From Azonexus hydrophilus (GTDB lineage Bacteria; Pseudomonadota; Gammaproteobacteria; Burkholderiales; Rhodocyclaceae): a stretch of DNA of 64,000 nucleotides. Positions 28,141 through 38,400 of this stretch are shown here, in pieces; the first letter of the stretch is position 1, and every line of letters starts with the position of its first letter. Location: contig NZ_CAJHOB010000012.1 of assembly GCF_905120355.1 (NCBI RefSeq), positions 48,772-112,771 of the forward strand, read 5' to 3'. The notes under the pieces are model-generated. The model saw only the letters and a program-made list of their open reading frames with translations. It had not been told where the DNA came from and made no database searches. The position numbers were made by a program, and so were the translations under genes.

Positions 28141-29466
28141 ATGGAAATTTTCATCCTGATCGGCCTCATCGTGCTTAATGGCTTGTTTGCCATGTCGGAG
28201 ATCGCTTTGGTGACGGCGCGCAAGGCGCGCCTGGCCAAGCGTGCCGAAGAAGGCGACCAGGCTGCTGCCGTTGCCGTCAAATTGGGCGAAGACCCGACCC
28301 GTTTCCTGTCCACCATTCAGATCGGCATTACCTCGATCGGCATCCTCAACGGGATTGTCGGGGAAGCGGCACTGGCCGGACCGTTGGCCGAATGGCTGCA
28401 AGGTCTGGGAATTGAGACCAAGGTCAGTGAATACGGCGCCACCATTCTGGTTGTGGTGGTCATCACCTATGTCTCCATCGTGGTAGGTGAGCTGGTGCCG
28501 AAGCGGATCGGTCAGATCGATCCGGAAGGCATCGCTCGCCTGGTGGCGCGCCCGATGCAGATGCTCGCCGTGCTGTCGCGCCCCTTCGTCTTGCTGCTGT
28601 CCAATTCCACGGCCTTGCTGCTGCGTCTGCTTGGCCAGCGTGAAGTGGCCGGTCCCAGCGTTACGGAAGAGGAAATCCACGCCATGCTGGTCGAAGGCTC
28701 GGAAGCCGGGGTCATCGAAAAGCACGAGCACACCATGGTGCGCAATGTGTTCCGTCTCGATGACCGGCAGATCGCCTCGCTCATGGTGCCCCGCTCGGAG
28801 ATGGTCTGGCTCGATGTGGGTCTGCCGCTCGACGAGAACATGGCGATCATCACCAATTCCGAACATGCCCGTTTTCCGGTATGTCAGGGTGGCCTGGACA
28901 ATATTCTCGGCGTGCTCAACGCCCGCCACCTGCTCGGCAAGACGCTGCGTGGCAAGAATCCCAGCCTGACCGAGAAATTGCAGCCCGCGGTATATGTTCC
29001 GGAATCGCTCACCGGCATGGAATTGCTCGATCAGTTCCGTACCTCCGGCACGCACGTTGCCTTCGTGGTCGATGAATACGGTGAAGTGCAGGGCATGGTG
29101 ACCCTGCAGGATCTGATCGAATCGGTGACTGGCGAATTCGTGCCGCACAACACGGAAGATGCTTGGGTGGTGCAGCGCGAGGATGGCTCCTGGCTGCTTG
29201 ATGGCCTGATCCCGCTACCTGAATTGAAAGATACGCTTGGTCTGAAAACCGTTCCAGAAGAGGAAAAAGGCCGTTACCACACGCTTTCCGGCATGTTCAT
29301 GTTGTTGCTTGGACGACTTGCGGCAACCGGCGACAAGCTGGTCTGGGAAGGCTGGGTTCTGGAAGTGGTCGATCTCGACGGCAAACGCATCGACAAGGTG
29401 CTGGCCAGTCGCTTGCCGGAAGAAGCGGAAGAAAACGGCAACGAGCAACAGGCAAGCGGGGCCTGA
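28141..29466 (+). CDS. CNNM/CorC-family (hemolysin-like) membrane protein with CBS pair
   Basis: A protein of about 441 residues with the three-part build of the HlyC/CorC/CNNM family. The N-terminal DUF21/CNNM membrane domain has helices near residues 3-22, 55-80 and 95-120, with GELVPKRIG. A pair of CBS domains spans about 205-330 (MVPRSEMVWLD and VDEYGEVQGMVTLQDL). The C-terminal CorC/HlyC domain spans about 345-425 (GSWLLDGLIPL to VLEVVDLDGKRIDKV). Family members are linked to Mg2+ or Co2+ efflux and to resistance; the ion is not known. The start is ATG 28141, or GTG 28129 four codons earlier. Confidence 0.92.
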   Translation: MEIFILIGLIVLNGLFAMSEIALVTARKARLAKRAEEGDQAAAVAVKLGEDPTRFLSTIQIGITSIGILNGIVGEAALAGPLAEWLQGLGIETKVSEYGATILVVVVITYVSIVVGELVPKRIGQIDPEGIARLVARPMQMLAVLSRPFVLLLSNSTALLLRLLGQREVAGPSVTEEEIHAMLVEGSEAGVIEKHEHTMVRNVFRLDDRQIASLMVPRSEMVWLDVGLPLDENMAIITNSEHARFPVCQGGLDNILGVLNARHLLGKTLRGKNPSLTEKLQPAVYVPESLTGMELLDQFRTSGTHVAFVVDEYGEVQGMVTLQDLIESVTGEFVPHNTEDAWVVQREDGSWLLDGLIPLPELKDTLGLKTVPEEEKGRYHTLSGMFMLLLGRLAATGDKLVWEGWVLEVVDLDGKRIDKVLASRLPEEAEENGNEQQASGA

Positions 29467-29468
29467 GA

Positions 29469-29513
29469 AGCCCGTGGTTTGCGAAGCGGCCAGAGGGCTG
29501 CTTGCTCCGGGCT
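29469..29513. terminator. Possible terminator between convergent corC-like gene and pelG
   Basis: An outer AGCCCG/CGGGCT pair of arms around an inner AAGCGGCC/GGGCTGCTT stem fills the 53-base gap between the two convergent stops. No T-run follows, so termination efficiency is uncertain. Confidence 0.4.
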
Positions 29514-29519
29514 GGCGTC

Positions 29520-30893
29520 CTACTGCAACATGAAAGTCTCGTATTCCAGCCGGTTCAGGGCGCGGGTGAGGAGGTAGAGGCCGGTGCTCAGGGTGAGGAG
29601 CACGGCGACGGTGAAACCGTAGCCGTAGAGCGCCGCACCGAACCACAGGGAGAGGGCGGTGAGGGCGACGTTGAGGACGACGAATTCCAGGCACAGGAAA
29701 AGCACGATGCGGCGCTGGTCTAGGTAGAAAAAGACGTTGAGGATCGCCATCAGCCCGACTTGCAATCCGGCCCCGACGACCTGGATGTAGAGCAGCGGCA
29801 GGTACAGTTCGGAAATGTCCAGCGCGCGCAGGAGCGAGGGCCCGGCGACAAAGGTGATGAGAACGGCAGGGGCCTGGATTTTTGCGATTTCTCCCAGCCC
29901 AAGGCGGATCGAATGCACCATTTCGTCGCGCATGGTTTCGATGTAATCGAGCGAGCCGCCGTCGCGCACGGCGTTGTAGAACTTGTCGTAATACTCGACG
30001 AAATCGGTTTCGATGCGGATGAGGAATACCGCCATGCCGGGAATGATGGAGAGGTAGGCGAGGAAAACAGGCAGGTCGTAGATCAGCGAGGCGCGCAGGT
30101 GGCCGATGATGGGATCGGACGTCGGAGGGAAGTACCAGAACATGAACTTGTCGATCCACACGCCCAGGTTGTAGAGAAAACCGATGGCGATCAGGCTCGG
30201 ATACAGAAAGCGGCGGTCGATGAATTCAAAGCGGACCAGCTCCTGGCGCACGTTGAATTCGCGCATGGTCAGCCCCCACATGCCGGCGAGCAGTACCAGG
30301 TTGCCGGCGACGAAGCTGCCGAGTAGGCCTTCCAGCCCGTAGTAGCGCAGCCACAGCGCGCCGACAACGATGAGTGTGTAGCCGACGGCGAACAGCAGGA
30401 CGATGGCTTTGTAGCGTTTCATGCCGGAGAGCAGGACGCTCATGACCCAGACGCTGCACAGAGTGACGAAGCCCGCCAGCATCAGCAGGCGGTACAGGAT
30501 ACCCTCGCCGGGCAGCAGCAGAAAAATCCCCAGCGTGCCGATGAGGCCTGCACCGGCTGAGACGAGCAGCATCAGCCCGTGCAGGTTGGGCAGTACGGCA
30601 TCCTTCTTTTTCTCGAACAGCCGGTCGGAGATGAAGCGGGTGAAGGCCAGCTGGGCCAACCCGGTAAAGATCAGGCTGCCTGCCACCAGATAGGTGACGG
30701 ATGTTTGGAACTGCGTCACCAGATAACTGGGAACGACCACGCTGACGCTGAACAGGCCGATCAGCAAAATCCCGACGATGGAGAGCACCCAGGGGCCGGA
30801 GCCAATGATGCCGGCGTAGGCGTAAGCCTCGAGAATGCCGATCAGGGTGTTCTTGCGCAGAATGCGCCGCAGCTCGAAACCGATTCCCGCCAT
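29520..30893 (-). CDS. pelG: PelG, Wzx-like Pel polysaccharide transporter
   Basis: A 457-residue inner-membrane protein with about 12 helices, of the MOP/Wzx exporter type. It begins MAGIGFELRRILRKNTL, the characteristic PelG N-terminus, and has the long conserved loop DKFMFWYFPPTSDPI near residue 245. With PelD, PelE and PelF it forms the synthase/transport complex that moves the polymer across the inner membrane. It is the last gene of pelABCDEFG; its start overlaps the pelF stop by one base. Confidence 0.97.
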   Translation of the reverse strand: MAGIGFELRRILRKNTLIGILEAYAYAGIIGSGPWVLSIVGILLIGLFSVSVVVPSYLVTQFQTSVTYLVAGSLIFTGLAQLAFTRFISDRLFEKKKDAVLPNLHGLMLLVSAGAGLIGTLGIFLLLPGEGILYRLLMLAGFVTLCSVWVMSVLLSGMKRYKAIVLLFAVGYTLIVVGALWLRYYGLEGLLGSFVAGNLVLLAGMWGLTMREFNVRQELVRFEFIDRRFLYPSLIAIGFLYNLGVWIDKFMFWYFPPTSDPIIGHLRASLIYDLPVFLAYLSIIPGMAVFLIRIETDFVEYYDKFYNAVRDGGSLDYIETMRDEMVHSIRLGLGEIAKIQAPAVLITFVAGPSLLRALDISELYLPLLYIQVVGAGLQVGLMAILNVFFYLDQRRIVLFLCLEFVVLNVALTALSLWFGAALYGYGFTVAVLLTLSTGLYLLTRALNRLEYETFMLQ

Positions 30894-32449
30894 TACCGGA
30901 TTCCTTCCGCGCGTTCGAGGGCATTCATGTAAACCTTGCGGTAGCGGCTGAACATCAGTACGTCGCTGTAATAGCGCTCGACGCGCTGGATGCCGGCCTG
31001 ACTGGCCGCCTGCCAGGCTGCAGTGGAGCCGAGCAGGGCAAGCGCCGCGTCGGCCAGCGCCTGCGGATCGGCGATCTTGACGATGGCGCCGGAAGCGCCG
31101 AGGGCGCGGTCTTCGTCGTCCAGCCCTTCAACCAGTTGCCGGCAGGAACCGACGTCGGTCGATACGGTGGGAACGCCCGCCGCGTAACCTTCGAGAATGA
31201 CCAGCGGCAGTGCTTCGCTAATGGAAGAAAGAATGGTGAGGCCGATCTTGGGCATCAGGTCGTCGATTTTCTGGAAGCCGAGGAAGCGGACGTGTTTTTC
31301 CAGGCCCAGGCTGCGCACCAGATCGCGGCATTCCTGGGCGTAGCCTGGGTCTTCGTCCTCCGGCCCGGCGATCCAACCCTCGGCATGCGGCATCCGGTTG
31401 ACGACCCGGCGCATGGCACGGATGAAGGTCTTGATGTCCTTGATCGGCACCACGCGGCCGATCAGGCACAGCACGGGCGGCGGCGTTTCCGGGCGTTGCT
31501 CGCGCAAGGGCGACAGGCGGGCCAGATTGATGCCGTTGGGGATGTTGCAGGTGCGTTCGGCCAGCGCGCCGTCGGCGATCTGGCGCTGGCGGTTGTCTTC
31601 ATAGAGGGCAATGATCGGGTCGGCGGCGTCGTAGCAGAAGCGGCCCAGCCACTCGAAAAAGCCGATCCACATCCGGCGGAAATAGGACAGTTCGGTGGGG
31701 TCGCGCTGGAACACGTTGCGGTTGTCGCGGATCCACTCGCTCTTGAACAGGTCGATCTTGCGTTCCTTGGTGTAGATGCCGTGTTCGGAGAGGATTAGCG
31801 GCAGTTGCCGCGACTGGTGCAGCAGCGCGCCGAGAAAACCGGCGTAGCCCGTCGATACGGCGTGCAACGCCCGCACCGGAATCAGGTTCTGGGCCACCTT
31901 GGCGAGCTGCCACAGGGGCTGGTGCATGATGCGCGCCGTCCAGAAGAAATCCACGAAGGAGGGATCGGCGCAGAAGCGCCGGTAGCGTTCGCAGACCATC
32001 TCCCAGGCCGCTTCGCTATGCAGGAAATCGTCGAGCGACAGGCGGCCGGTGGGCAGTATCTCGCGGGAGATTTCACGGAAACTGGCGAGCGCGGTGGCCG
32101 GCGCATTGCGGTTGCGCATGTGGTCATGCAAATCGCTGGCCAGTGCGAAAGCCGCGCCGTCACCCTGGCGCGCCGCCGGAATGCGGTCGGCGACCGGCGT
32201 GTCGTACAGGAAATGCTCCTCGAAATGCACGACATTTCCGGGGAGTTCGTATTTCATCGCGCCGTAGTCCTCGCGCCGGCTGCCGAGAAAGACGATGGCG
32301 AAACGGTACTCCGGGAAGGCGCGGATGATCTGGTTCACCCAGCTCGACACGCCGCCGCTGACGTAGGGAAAGGTGCCTTCGAGCAGGAGCGCGATGTCGG
32401 CCTGCGTGGCCTGGGTATAGGGCGGGAGGGTGTCGTTCGGCGTCATCAT
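30893..32449 (-). CDS. pelF: PelF, GT4-family Pel polysaccharide glycosyltransferase
   Basis: A 518-residue cytosolic glycosyltransferase that polymerises Pel from UDP-GlcNAc/GalNAc. The N-terminus contains LLLEGTFPYVSGGVSSWVNQ near residue 22, diagnostic for PelF. The GT-B donor site is visible as GRVVPIKDIKTFI near 325 and the nucleotide-sugar EX7E-type region as SEALPLVILEGYA near 415. Its ATG overlaps the pelE stop (ATGA). Confidence 0.97.
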   Translation of the reverse strand: MMTPNDTLPPYTQATQADIALLLEGTFPYVSGGVSSWVNQIIRAFPEYRFAIVFLGSRREDYGAMKYELPGNVVHFEEHFLYDTPVADRIPAARQGDGAAFALASDLHDHMRNRNAPATALASFREISREILPTGRLSLDDFLHSEAAWEMVCERYRRFCADPSFVDFFWTARIMHQPLWQLAKVAQNLIPVRALHAVSTGYAGFLGALLHQSRQLPLILSEHGIYTKERKIDLFKSEWIRDNRNVFQRDPTELSYFRRMWIGFFEWLGRFCYDAADPIIALYEDNRQRQIADGALAERTCNIPNGINLARLSPLREQRPETPPPVLCLIGRVVPIKDIKTFIRAMRRVVNRMPHAEGWIAGPEDEDPGYAQECRDLVRSLGLEKHVRFLGFQKIDDLMPKIGLTILSSISEALPLVILEGYAAGVPTVSTDVGSCRQLVEGLDDEDRALGASGAIVKIADPQALADAALALLGSTAAWQAASQAGIQRVERYYSDVLMFSRYRKVYMNALERAEGIR

Positions 32450-33447
32450 CGATGGCTTGTCCAGTAGTCGATGACCGGGCGCAGGCGCGGCAGCGCCGCC
32501 CAGTTCGAGAGTTGATCCATGAGCGCCTGGGTGGTCGGGAAATCGCGCTGCGCGAAGGCGAGTTCGGCCTGATAAGGCAGGATGCGGGTGGCCGGAAAGC
32601 CCTGCGCCGACACCTGCCGGTATGCAGCGGCGGCGGCTTCGTACTCGCCGGAAGCGTGTAGCAGGCGGCCCAGGCGCAGGCGCAAGGCCGGGGTGTCGGG
32701 CTGCTCGGCGAGTACGATCTCGCAGTAGCGGCGCGACTGGGCGATGGCGTAGTCGCGCAGGTCGCCTTGGGCGAGTTCCTGATATACCAGCTCCCAGTAA
32801 AGATCGGATAGGCGCTGGGCGCTTTCCAGGCGGCCGGCGGCGTTTTCTGGGGCGGAGAAGCTGGCCAGCGCCTCGTCGATGGCCCGGTTGATGCGCTTTT
32901 CTTGATTGTCAAGCAAACCGTAGGCGAGCAGCCGCACGTCCTCGCTGTCGTCGCTGAGCACCTCGCGCAGCAGCGGCGTGGCGACACGGCTGGGAACGTG
33001 CTGCAAGGCGGTCATGGCGCCGATGCGGGCGGTCGTGGGGATAGCGGCGTTGCCCAGAAAAGCGCGCAGGCCGGCCTGGCGGAAATTGCTCTGGCGGCGC
33101 TGGTGCGGGTCGAAGTCGGGTAGTTGCAGGGAAGCGAAGATGGGCGGCGCGTTGGGCGTGCGGTACAGGCGCAGCCAGAGAATGCCGATGGCGATGCCGA
33201 TGAAGCCGGCCACCGGAATGCCGTAGGCGAAGCCGGTCATCATGAATAGGAACAGGCCGCGCTGGCGGCGCGAACCGACTGGCAGAAGCAGCGCGGCGCA
33301 GGCCGAAAGCAGGAAGCTGGCGAATAGGTGCACCAGCAGATACCAGGCCAGAGCCTGATCCGAGGCTTCGCTGGCCAGCCGCAGCCCGCCGCCCCAGGCG
33401 GCGAGTTCGAGGGTGAGGGCGTACAGTCCGAGTTTCAGGCTACCCAT
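32446..33447 (-). CDS. pelE: PelE, membrane TPR protein of the Pel synthase complex
   Basis: A 333-residue protein with about two to three N-terminal membrane helices (LVHLFASFLLSACAALLLPV and a second near residue 75) followed by a helical, TPR-like cytosolic part (LRLRLGRLLHASGEYEAAAAAY). Position and build match PelE, which scaffolds PelD, PelF and PelG. The start ATG 33447 lies inside the 3' end of pelD (8-base overlap); a longer in-frame start would translate deep into pelD and is rejected. Sequence conservation of PelE is low, so the call leans on order and architecture. Confidence 0.9.
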   Translation of the reverse strand: MGSLKLGLYALTLELAAWGGGLRLASEASDQALAWYLLVHLFASFLLSACAALLLPVGSRRQRGLFLFMMTGFAYGIPVAGFIGIAIGILWLRLYRTPNAPPIFASLQLPDFDPHQRRQSNFRQAGLRAFLGNAAIPTTARIGAMTALQHVPSRVATPLLREVLSDDSEDVRLLAYGLLDNQEKRINRAIDEALASFSAPENAAGRLESAQRLSDLYWELVYQELAQGDLRDYAIAQSRRYCEIVLAEQPDTPALRLRLGRLLHASGEYEAAAAAYRQVSAQGFPATRILPYQAELAFAQRDFPTTQALMDQLSNWAALPRLRPVIDYWTSHR

Positions 33448-34804
33448 CGGCCAGTTCCTGGATGCGGCGCAGGGTGTCGATGGTCGTTTCGCCGGCCAGT
33501 ATGAAGCTGTGCGCAGAAATGCCGAGGCTGGCAAGCGTGCTTTCCGAGGTTTGCTCCGCCCAGGTTTCCAGCCGGTTGAGGAAACCCTCGGCGGTCGAAT
33601 TGTTGCCAAGCGGCATCAGCGTCGCTAGCACCATTTTTTTCTGTCCGGCGCACAGCCAGTGCTCGTCCAGGGTGCGCTTGAGGCGCATCAGCTGGATGGG
33701 GAGATTTTGCGCCACGGCCTGTGGCTGGAATTCGAGGGCGACGATGATGCTGCTGATGCCGGTATTCTGGCGCAGATGCCACAGGCGCTGTGCCTCGAAG
33801 GCGAACTCCGGCGGACAGGCCGGTAGGGCGGCGCAGACGGGCGCAGACAGCGCATGCATGGCCAGCCCGTCGGTGTAGTAGCTGAGCAGTAGGTTGATGG
33901 TTTGCAGGGTTTCGTCCTGCAGGGAGAAAAAGGGCAGTTCCTCCACCGTCAGGACGCCGTGAATGTCGCCGTTCAGGTTGATGAGCGGGGCGACGATCAG
34001 GTAGCGGCTGTGCAGGCGCTGTTCGTTTTCCAGTTGCGCGATGTGGCAGAGCGAGCGGCTGTCCATTGCCTGACGCAGCATCGGGTCGTCGGCGGCGAGC
34101 GGCGTGTTGCTGCCGATGCTGGCGAGAGCTTCGCCGACTGTTTCGTTGTCGTCTACCCGGTGCAGGCTGGCGATTTCCAGCTGGCAATACTGCGCCAGCA
34201 GGCGCAGCAGGGTCTGCCCGCCCGCTTTTCGGTCGCCCTGGTCGCCAAGCTGGTGCAGGGTTTCCAGAGCGTCGCGCATGGACATCGGGCGGCCAATCAG
34301 ATCCTGTTCCAGACGGTCGTGGGAAAGGCGCAGCAAGTAGTACTGGCGGGTGAGATGCTCCAGACGCTGCTCGAGGTAGACCTGCACGGTTTCGGCGCGG
34401 CGGGTGCGGGTCAGCCAGAGGCTGGAAAATTCGCCGACTAGCATGGTCAGGATCAGGCCGCCGAGGAAATACAGTTTCGGGAAAGCGTCGAAGTGGCCAA
34501 CGTGGGTGAACAGCCAAGCCAGCAACAGGATGGCGGCGCTGCCCAGCCCTGCCAGCGGGCCGTAGCGCAGCGCCAGAATAGCCGGTGCGAGCCAGCTCCA
34601 GGGAAAGCCCGCGTCGATCCACAAAGGGTCTTCCGGGCTGAAAATGAAACCGAGTCCGAGGGCGATGAGCGGCAGAAGCACGATTTCCAGCGCCACCGAG
34701 ATGGGCGAGACGCTGGTCGTGGTTAACCGGCCCAGCGCCATTCCGGCCAGCCCGCTTTCCGCGGCGGAAGATAGCTTGCGGCTGGTAAGAGAGGAGAGTC
34801 CCAT
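33440..34804 (-). CDS. pelD: PelD, c-di-GMP receptor of the Pel system
   Basis: A 454-residue inner-membrane regulator that switches on Pel synthesis when it binds c-di-GMP. Four hydrophobic helices occupy about residues 35-145, then a GAF domain (LLRLLAQYCQLEIASLH) and a C-terminal degenerate GGDEF domain. The inhibitory-site-like motif RxxD is present as RTLD in LKRTLDEHW near residue 370, and an arginine 34 residues later (FLNRLETW) fits the third ligand contact known in P. aeruginosa PelD. This suggests that c-di-GMP binding is intact. ATG 34804 follows AGGG; a longer frame overlaps pelC and is rejected. Confidence 0.95.
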   Translation of the reverse strand: MGLSSLTSRKLSSAAESGLAGMALGRLTTTSVSPISVALEIVLLPLIALGLGFIFSPEDPLWIDAGFPWSWLAPAILALRYGPLAGLGSAAILLLAWLFTHVGHFDAFPKLYFLGGLILTMLVGEFSSLWLTRTRRAETVQVYLEQRLEHLTRQYYLLRLSHDRLEQDLIGRPMSMRDALETLHQLGDQGDRKAGGQTLLRLLAQYCQLEIASLHRVDDNETVGEALASIGSNTPLAADDPMLRQAMDSRSLCHIAQLENEQRLHSRYLIVAPLINLNGDIHGVLTVEELPFFSLQDETLQTINLLLSYYTDGLAMHALSAPVCAALPACPPEFAFEAQRLWHLRQNTGISSIIVALEFQPQAVAQNLPIQLMRLKRTLDEHWLCAGQKKMVLATLMPLGNNSTAEGFLNRLETWAEQTSESTLASLGISAHSFILAGETTIDTLRRIQELADG

Positions 34805-34821
34805 GAGTGCCCTGATGACGT

Positions 34822-35376
34822 TCAGCGCAAGCCAGAGAGCGCGTCGTTGAGCAGATCGCGGATCAACTGTCGGGCGACGGCGGAAAGCGCTTCCCGGCTC
34901 CAGCCGCTTTTGCCGCCCGCGCCGCTCCACAGGGTTTCACCGCTCTGCACGTCGATGATCTGCAAGGTGACGCCAGCAGCCGGTTCGCCATCGACGCCGA
35001 CCTTGTAGCGCCATTCGTCCACCGCGCCGGTCAGCGCGTAGCGTGCGCCCTGCTGGCGCGCCCAGATGAGGGCGTCGTCCTGGAGCTTCTGCTCGCTGGC
35101 TTCGAACAGCGCTTCCTGGGTGCTGGCGGCCGGATAGCGCCTGACCTGGGCCTGGCTCCTGGCGCGCAGCAGGGCTTCGGCGATGGATTCGGCGCGCTGG
35201 CCGGCCAACGGCGTTTCGGTGTGGTTGGCAAACGGCAGGACGGCCCAGGTGGCTTGCCGCTCGAGCTGAGGAGCCGCGCCGTGCTCAAGTGTCGAGCAGG
35301 CACTGAGGAGAACGGCGCAGCAGCCGAGGCAGAGCGTCAGAAGGGAGCGGAGGCGTGGGATATGGGCGATGTTCAT
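34822..35376 (-). CDS. pelC: PelC, outer-membrane lipoprotein of Pel export
   Basis: A 184-residue lipoprotein with signal peptide and lipobox LLSAC near residue 27. In characterised systems PelC forms a dodecameric ring under the PelB barrel that funnels the cationic polymer to the pore. The body has the ABC-2/LpoB-like fold pattern (WAVLPFANHTETPLAG near 45, ARYALTGAVDEWRYKVG near 110). It lies 38 bases after pelB and 17 before pelD. Confidence 0.95.
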   Translation of the reverse strand: MNIAHIPRLRSLLTLCLGCCAVLLSACSTLEHGAAPQLERQATWAVLPFANHTETPLAGQRAESIAEALLRARSQAQVRRYPAASTQEALFEASEQKLQDDALIWARQQGARYALTGAVDEWRYKVGVDGEPAAGVTLQIIDVQSGETLWSGAGGKSGWSREALSAVARQLIRDLLNDALSGLR

Positions 35377-35414
35377 GGAAATCCTCTGTAGACGTGAAAG
35401 CTTGGGCGTGAAGT

Positions 35415-38400
35415 TCAGAAATGAATTCGATAGTTCAGGAAAAGGTCGCGCACGGGCGCGTTGGTCTGGGTGCCGGCCTTGCCCATGCCGAAACTGAGGG
35501 CAAGATGATCGGCCCCGAGGACGCTGCCGGCAAGACCGAGGCGCAGATCGTAACCGGCGCCGAGAATGCTGTGCCAGGTGCGGGCGATGCTGGCGAAGGG
35601 GCGGGTGGCGCGGGTGTATTCGCGTTCGTAGCGCATATCGGTGGACAAGCGGATGCCGTAGAAGCTGAAATTGTCTGGCAGAAAGTAATCCGGGCCGGGC
35701 GGCTGGTTGCCGCCGGAGGAAATGAAATCACGCGGATAGTAGCGTTCGATGCGGGCGTCGCGCGTCTTGAAGCCCTGGTAGCTGCCGACGCGGTCGAACT
35801 CGTGCTTCGACCAGAACACGGAAAATTCGAGGTCACGTGCCTCCTGCCGCAAGGTATGGGCGTAGGTGAGGCTGGTGTGGCGGCCATCGCCCAGTTTCGC
35901 GCCGGTTTGCAGGCGGTAGTCCTCGCGCCAGTGCTCGGCGATGATCTGGTCCAGCCGGGTGGGGCGGTAGCGCAGGCTGGCGCGCGCCAAATCCTTCATG
36001 CCGGCGATGCGCAGGGGTTGGCTTTCCTGGCTCGGCATGTCCTTGCCCAGGGTCAGGCGCAGCGCGAGGCGGTCGTCGATGCGCTGCTCGTGCTCGATTT
36101 GCAGTGGCGTGTAGCTGGCGAAGCTGTCGCGCCGCTCCACCAGGAAAATGGTTTCGCCGTCCGGGTGGCGCCAGGAGAGGCGGCTGCTGAAAAGCGTTTC
36201 GTCCGGCGCGGCGCGGATGATTTCCTTCTTCACCGCCTGCCGCATGATCTGGCCGAGTTCGACGTCGAGCGCCAGCCGCGGGTCAATGGCCAGATGCCAG
36301 GTGGTCGTGGCGTGGGTTTCCTCGAGCGAGTCGAAATCGTTGCGGCCCAGGGTGAAACCGGCGTGGTCGCTGAATTGCAGGAGGGTTTCGGTCAGCTGGA
36401 GATGCGTCGCGTCGTCGTCGGTCTGGTCGGTTTGCGCCTCGAACGCGGCGGTCTGCGCGAGGCGCAGGTCGTCGACGGCGCGCGCGGCATTGACCCGGTC
36501 GTAGCGTGGCAGGCGCTCGTCGAAGGTTTCCAGTAACTGCCCGGTCGCCGCCGTATCCCGTTCGGCTAGGGCGACGGTGATTTCCGCCCAGAGCGGGCGG
36601 TTGGCCCGGTTGCCGTGCGCCCTGGCGTACTGGTGCCAGAGAAAGGCGCGCTCGGCGGAATATTCGGCATTGTCTTGCAGCCAGCCGATGGCGGTTTCCG
36701 CCGCGGCGTTGGAGAAGCTGTCGCTTTCAGTGCGATCCAGGCGCAGCAATTCGCGCAGAACGTCGATACCGGCATCGCCCGGACGCTGCGTCAGCATCAG
36801 CCGGGTACGGGCGATTTGCCGCGTTTTTTCCAGCCCTTCCTCGGACAGCCACTGCCGGCGGGCGGATTCGCGCTGCTTGCCGGTCCGCTGCCATTCCTCG
36901 CTCAGAAGCTGGCGGCGCAGACGCCAGGCGAGATCGCTCTGCTGGTTCTGATCGAGCGCGTCGGCATAGTTCATCATCCACAACAGATCGTCGCGGTGCG
37001 CCGCGGCCTGCGGTTTCAGATAGCGTTGCAGCGCCACCTGCGGCAAGGAAAGCGCTTGATAGCTGGCGGCCAGCGAGTCGTGCATGGACGGGTCCTGCGC
37101 CCAGCGCGCTTCGTGGGTGGCGAGCAGCTTGCGCAGACAGACGGCGTCGTTGGTGTCGATGTGCAGCCAGAGTAGCGCCTGCTGCAGGGGGGCGGAGTCC
37201 GGGGCCAGTTGCAGGGCGGCTTCGAAGTTGCGGCGGGCCAGCGCAAATTGCCCGACGTTTTGCTGGTAAGTGCCGAGCAGCCGCAGGAATTCCGGGTTGG
37301 CGCGCAGCGGAGCCAAGGCGTGCCGCGTGGCGCCCGGCTGACTGTCGAGCCGGCGCATGAGCTGGCCGATTTCCGTCCAGTGGTTGCGGTTGCTGTACAG
37401 GCTCAGCGCCTGGATGAGATGTGCCGGCGAATCGAATTTGTCCCAGGCGTGAGCGGCGACGCGGGCGGCATCGAGCGGCGCGTCGTCGGCCAGCAGGCGG
37501 ATCAAGGCGTCGAAATCGGCCGGCTGGGCCTTGTCGGCGTCGATCAGGCGGCGGAAGGCGTCGATGGCCTGCTCGTCCCGGTAGAGCATTGCCGACAACT
37601 GTCCGTTGAGCCGCCAGTATTCGACGTCATCCTCCGTTTCCAGGCCGGCCTGCGCGCGGGCGCGTTCCAGCCAGGTCAGACTTTCCGCGTGGCGACCGCG
37701 TATCAGCAGGATGACAGCGACGCGCAGGGCGCGCGCCGAGGTGAGTTGCCCGGGTTGCGCGAACAGGCGCTCCCAGTTTGCCAGGGCAAGATCGAGGTCG
37801 CCGTCGCGCTCGGCCAGTTCGGCCAGGAGCAGCAGGGCGTCGGGCAGGGCCGGATGGCGCGCGTTCTGCGTCAGGCGCTGCATGTATTGGATGGCTGCCT
37901 GCGGGTTGCCCTGCCGCTCATAGGCGGCGACGAGTTCGCGCACCAGTCGGAAATCGCCCGGCCGTCGCGTGATCTGGTGGTGCAGGGCGGGAATCAGGGC
38001 GCTGTCGTCGAACAGGCCGGGGGCCAGCCGCAGGACGCTGTCCCAGGCGGCTTCGCCGTAGCCGGACTGGGCCAGCGCAAGCCAGTTTTTCAGAGCTTGC
38101 TGCGGACGGCCCGTCCACTCGGCGACCTGCGCCAGCCGTTCGCGCCAGGCCTGGTTTCCGGGCGCCTGCCGCACGGCGGAATCGGCCACCCGCCAAGCGT
38201 CTTCAAGTTTGCGGTTTTCCAGGAAAACCTCGTAGCCTAGGGTATAGATATTGTCGTCGAAGGCGATGCCGGGGCCGCTGGCTTTGGCCTGTTGCGACGC
38301 CTTCTGCAAGCTGCCGTCGCCCCAGGCGCGGGCCATTTCCAGAGCGCGCCACTGTTGCAGCAGGGCAAGTTTGAGTAGATGGCGCACGTAGCGTTCCGCC

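Noticed and set aside
28039..29148. 369-codon minus-strand frame opposite the CorC-like gene
   Set aside because: Antisense shadow with His/Gln/Asp-rich product; the plus strand has CNNM, CBS and CorC domains in order.
37209..38240. 343-codon plus-strand frame inside pelB
   Set aside because: It lies opposite the TPR part of PelB and shows no domain; pelB is continuous and in operon context.
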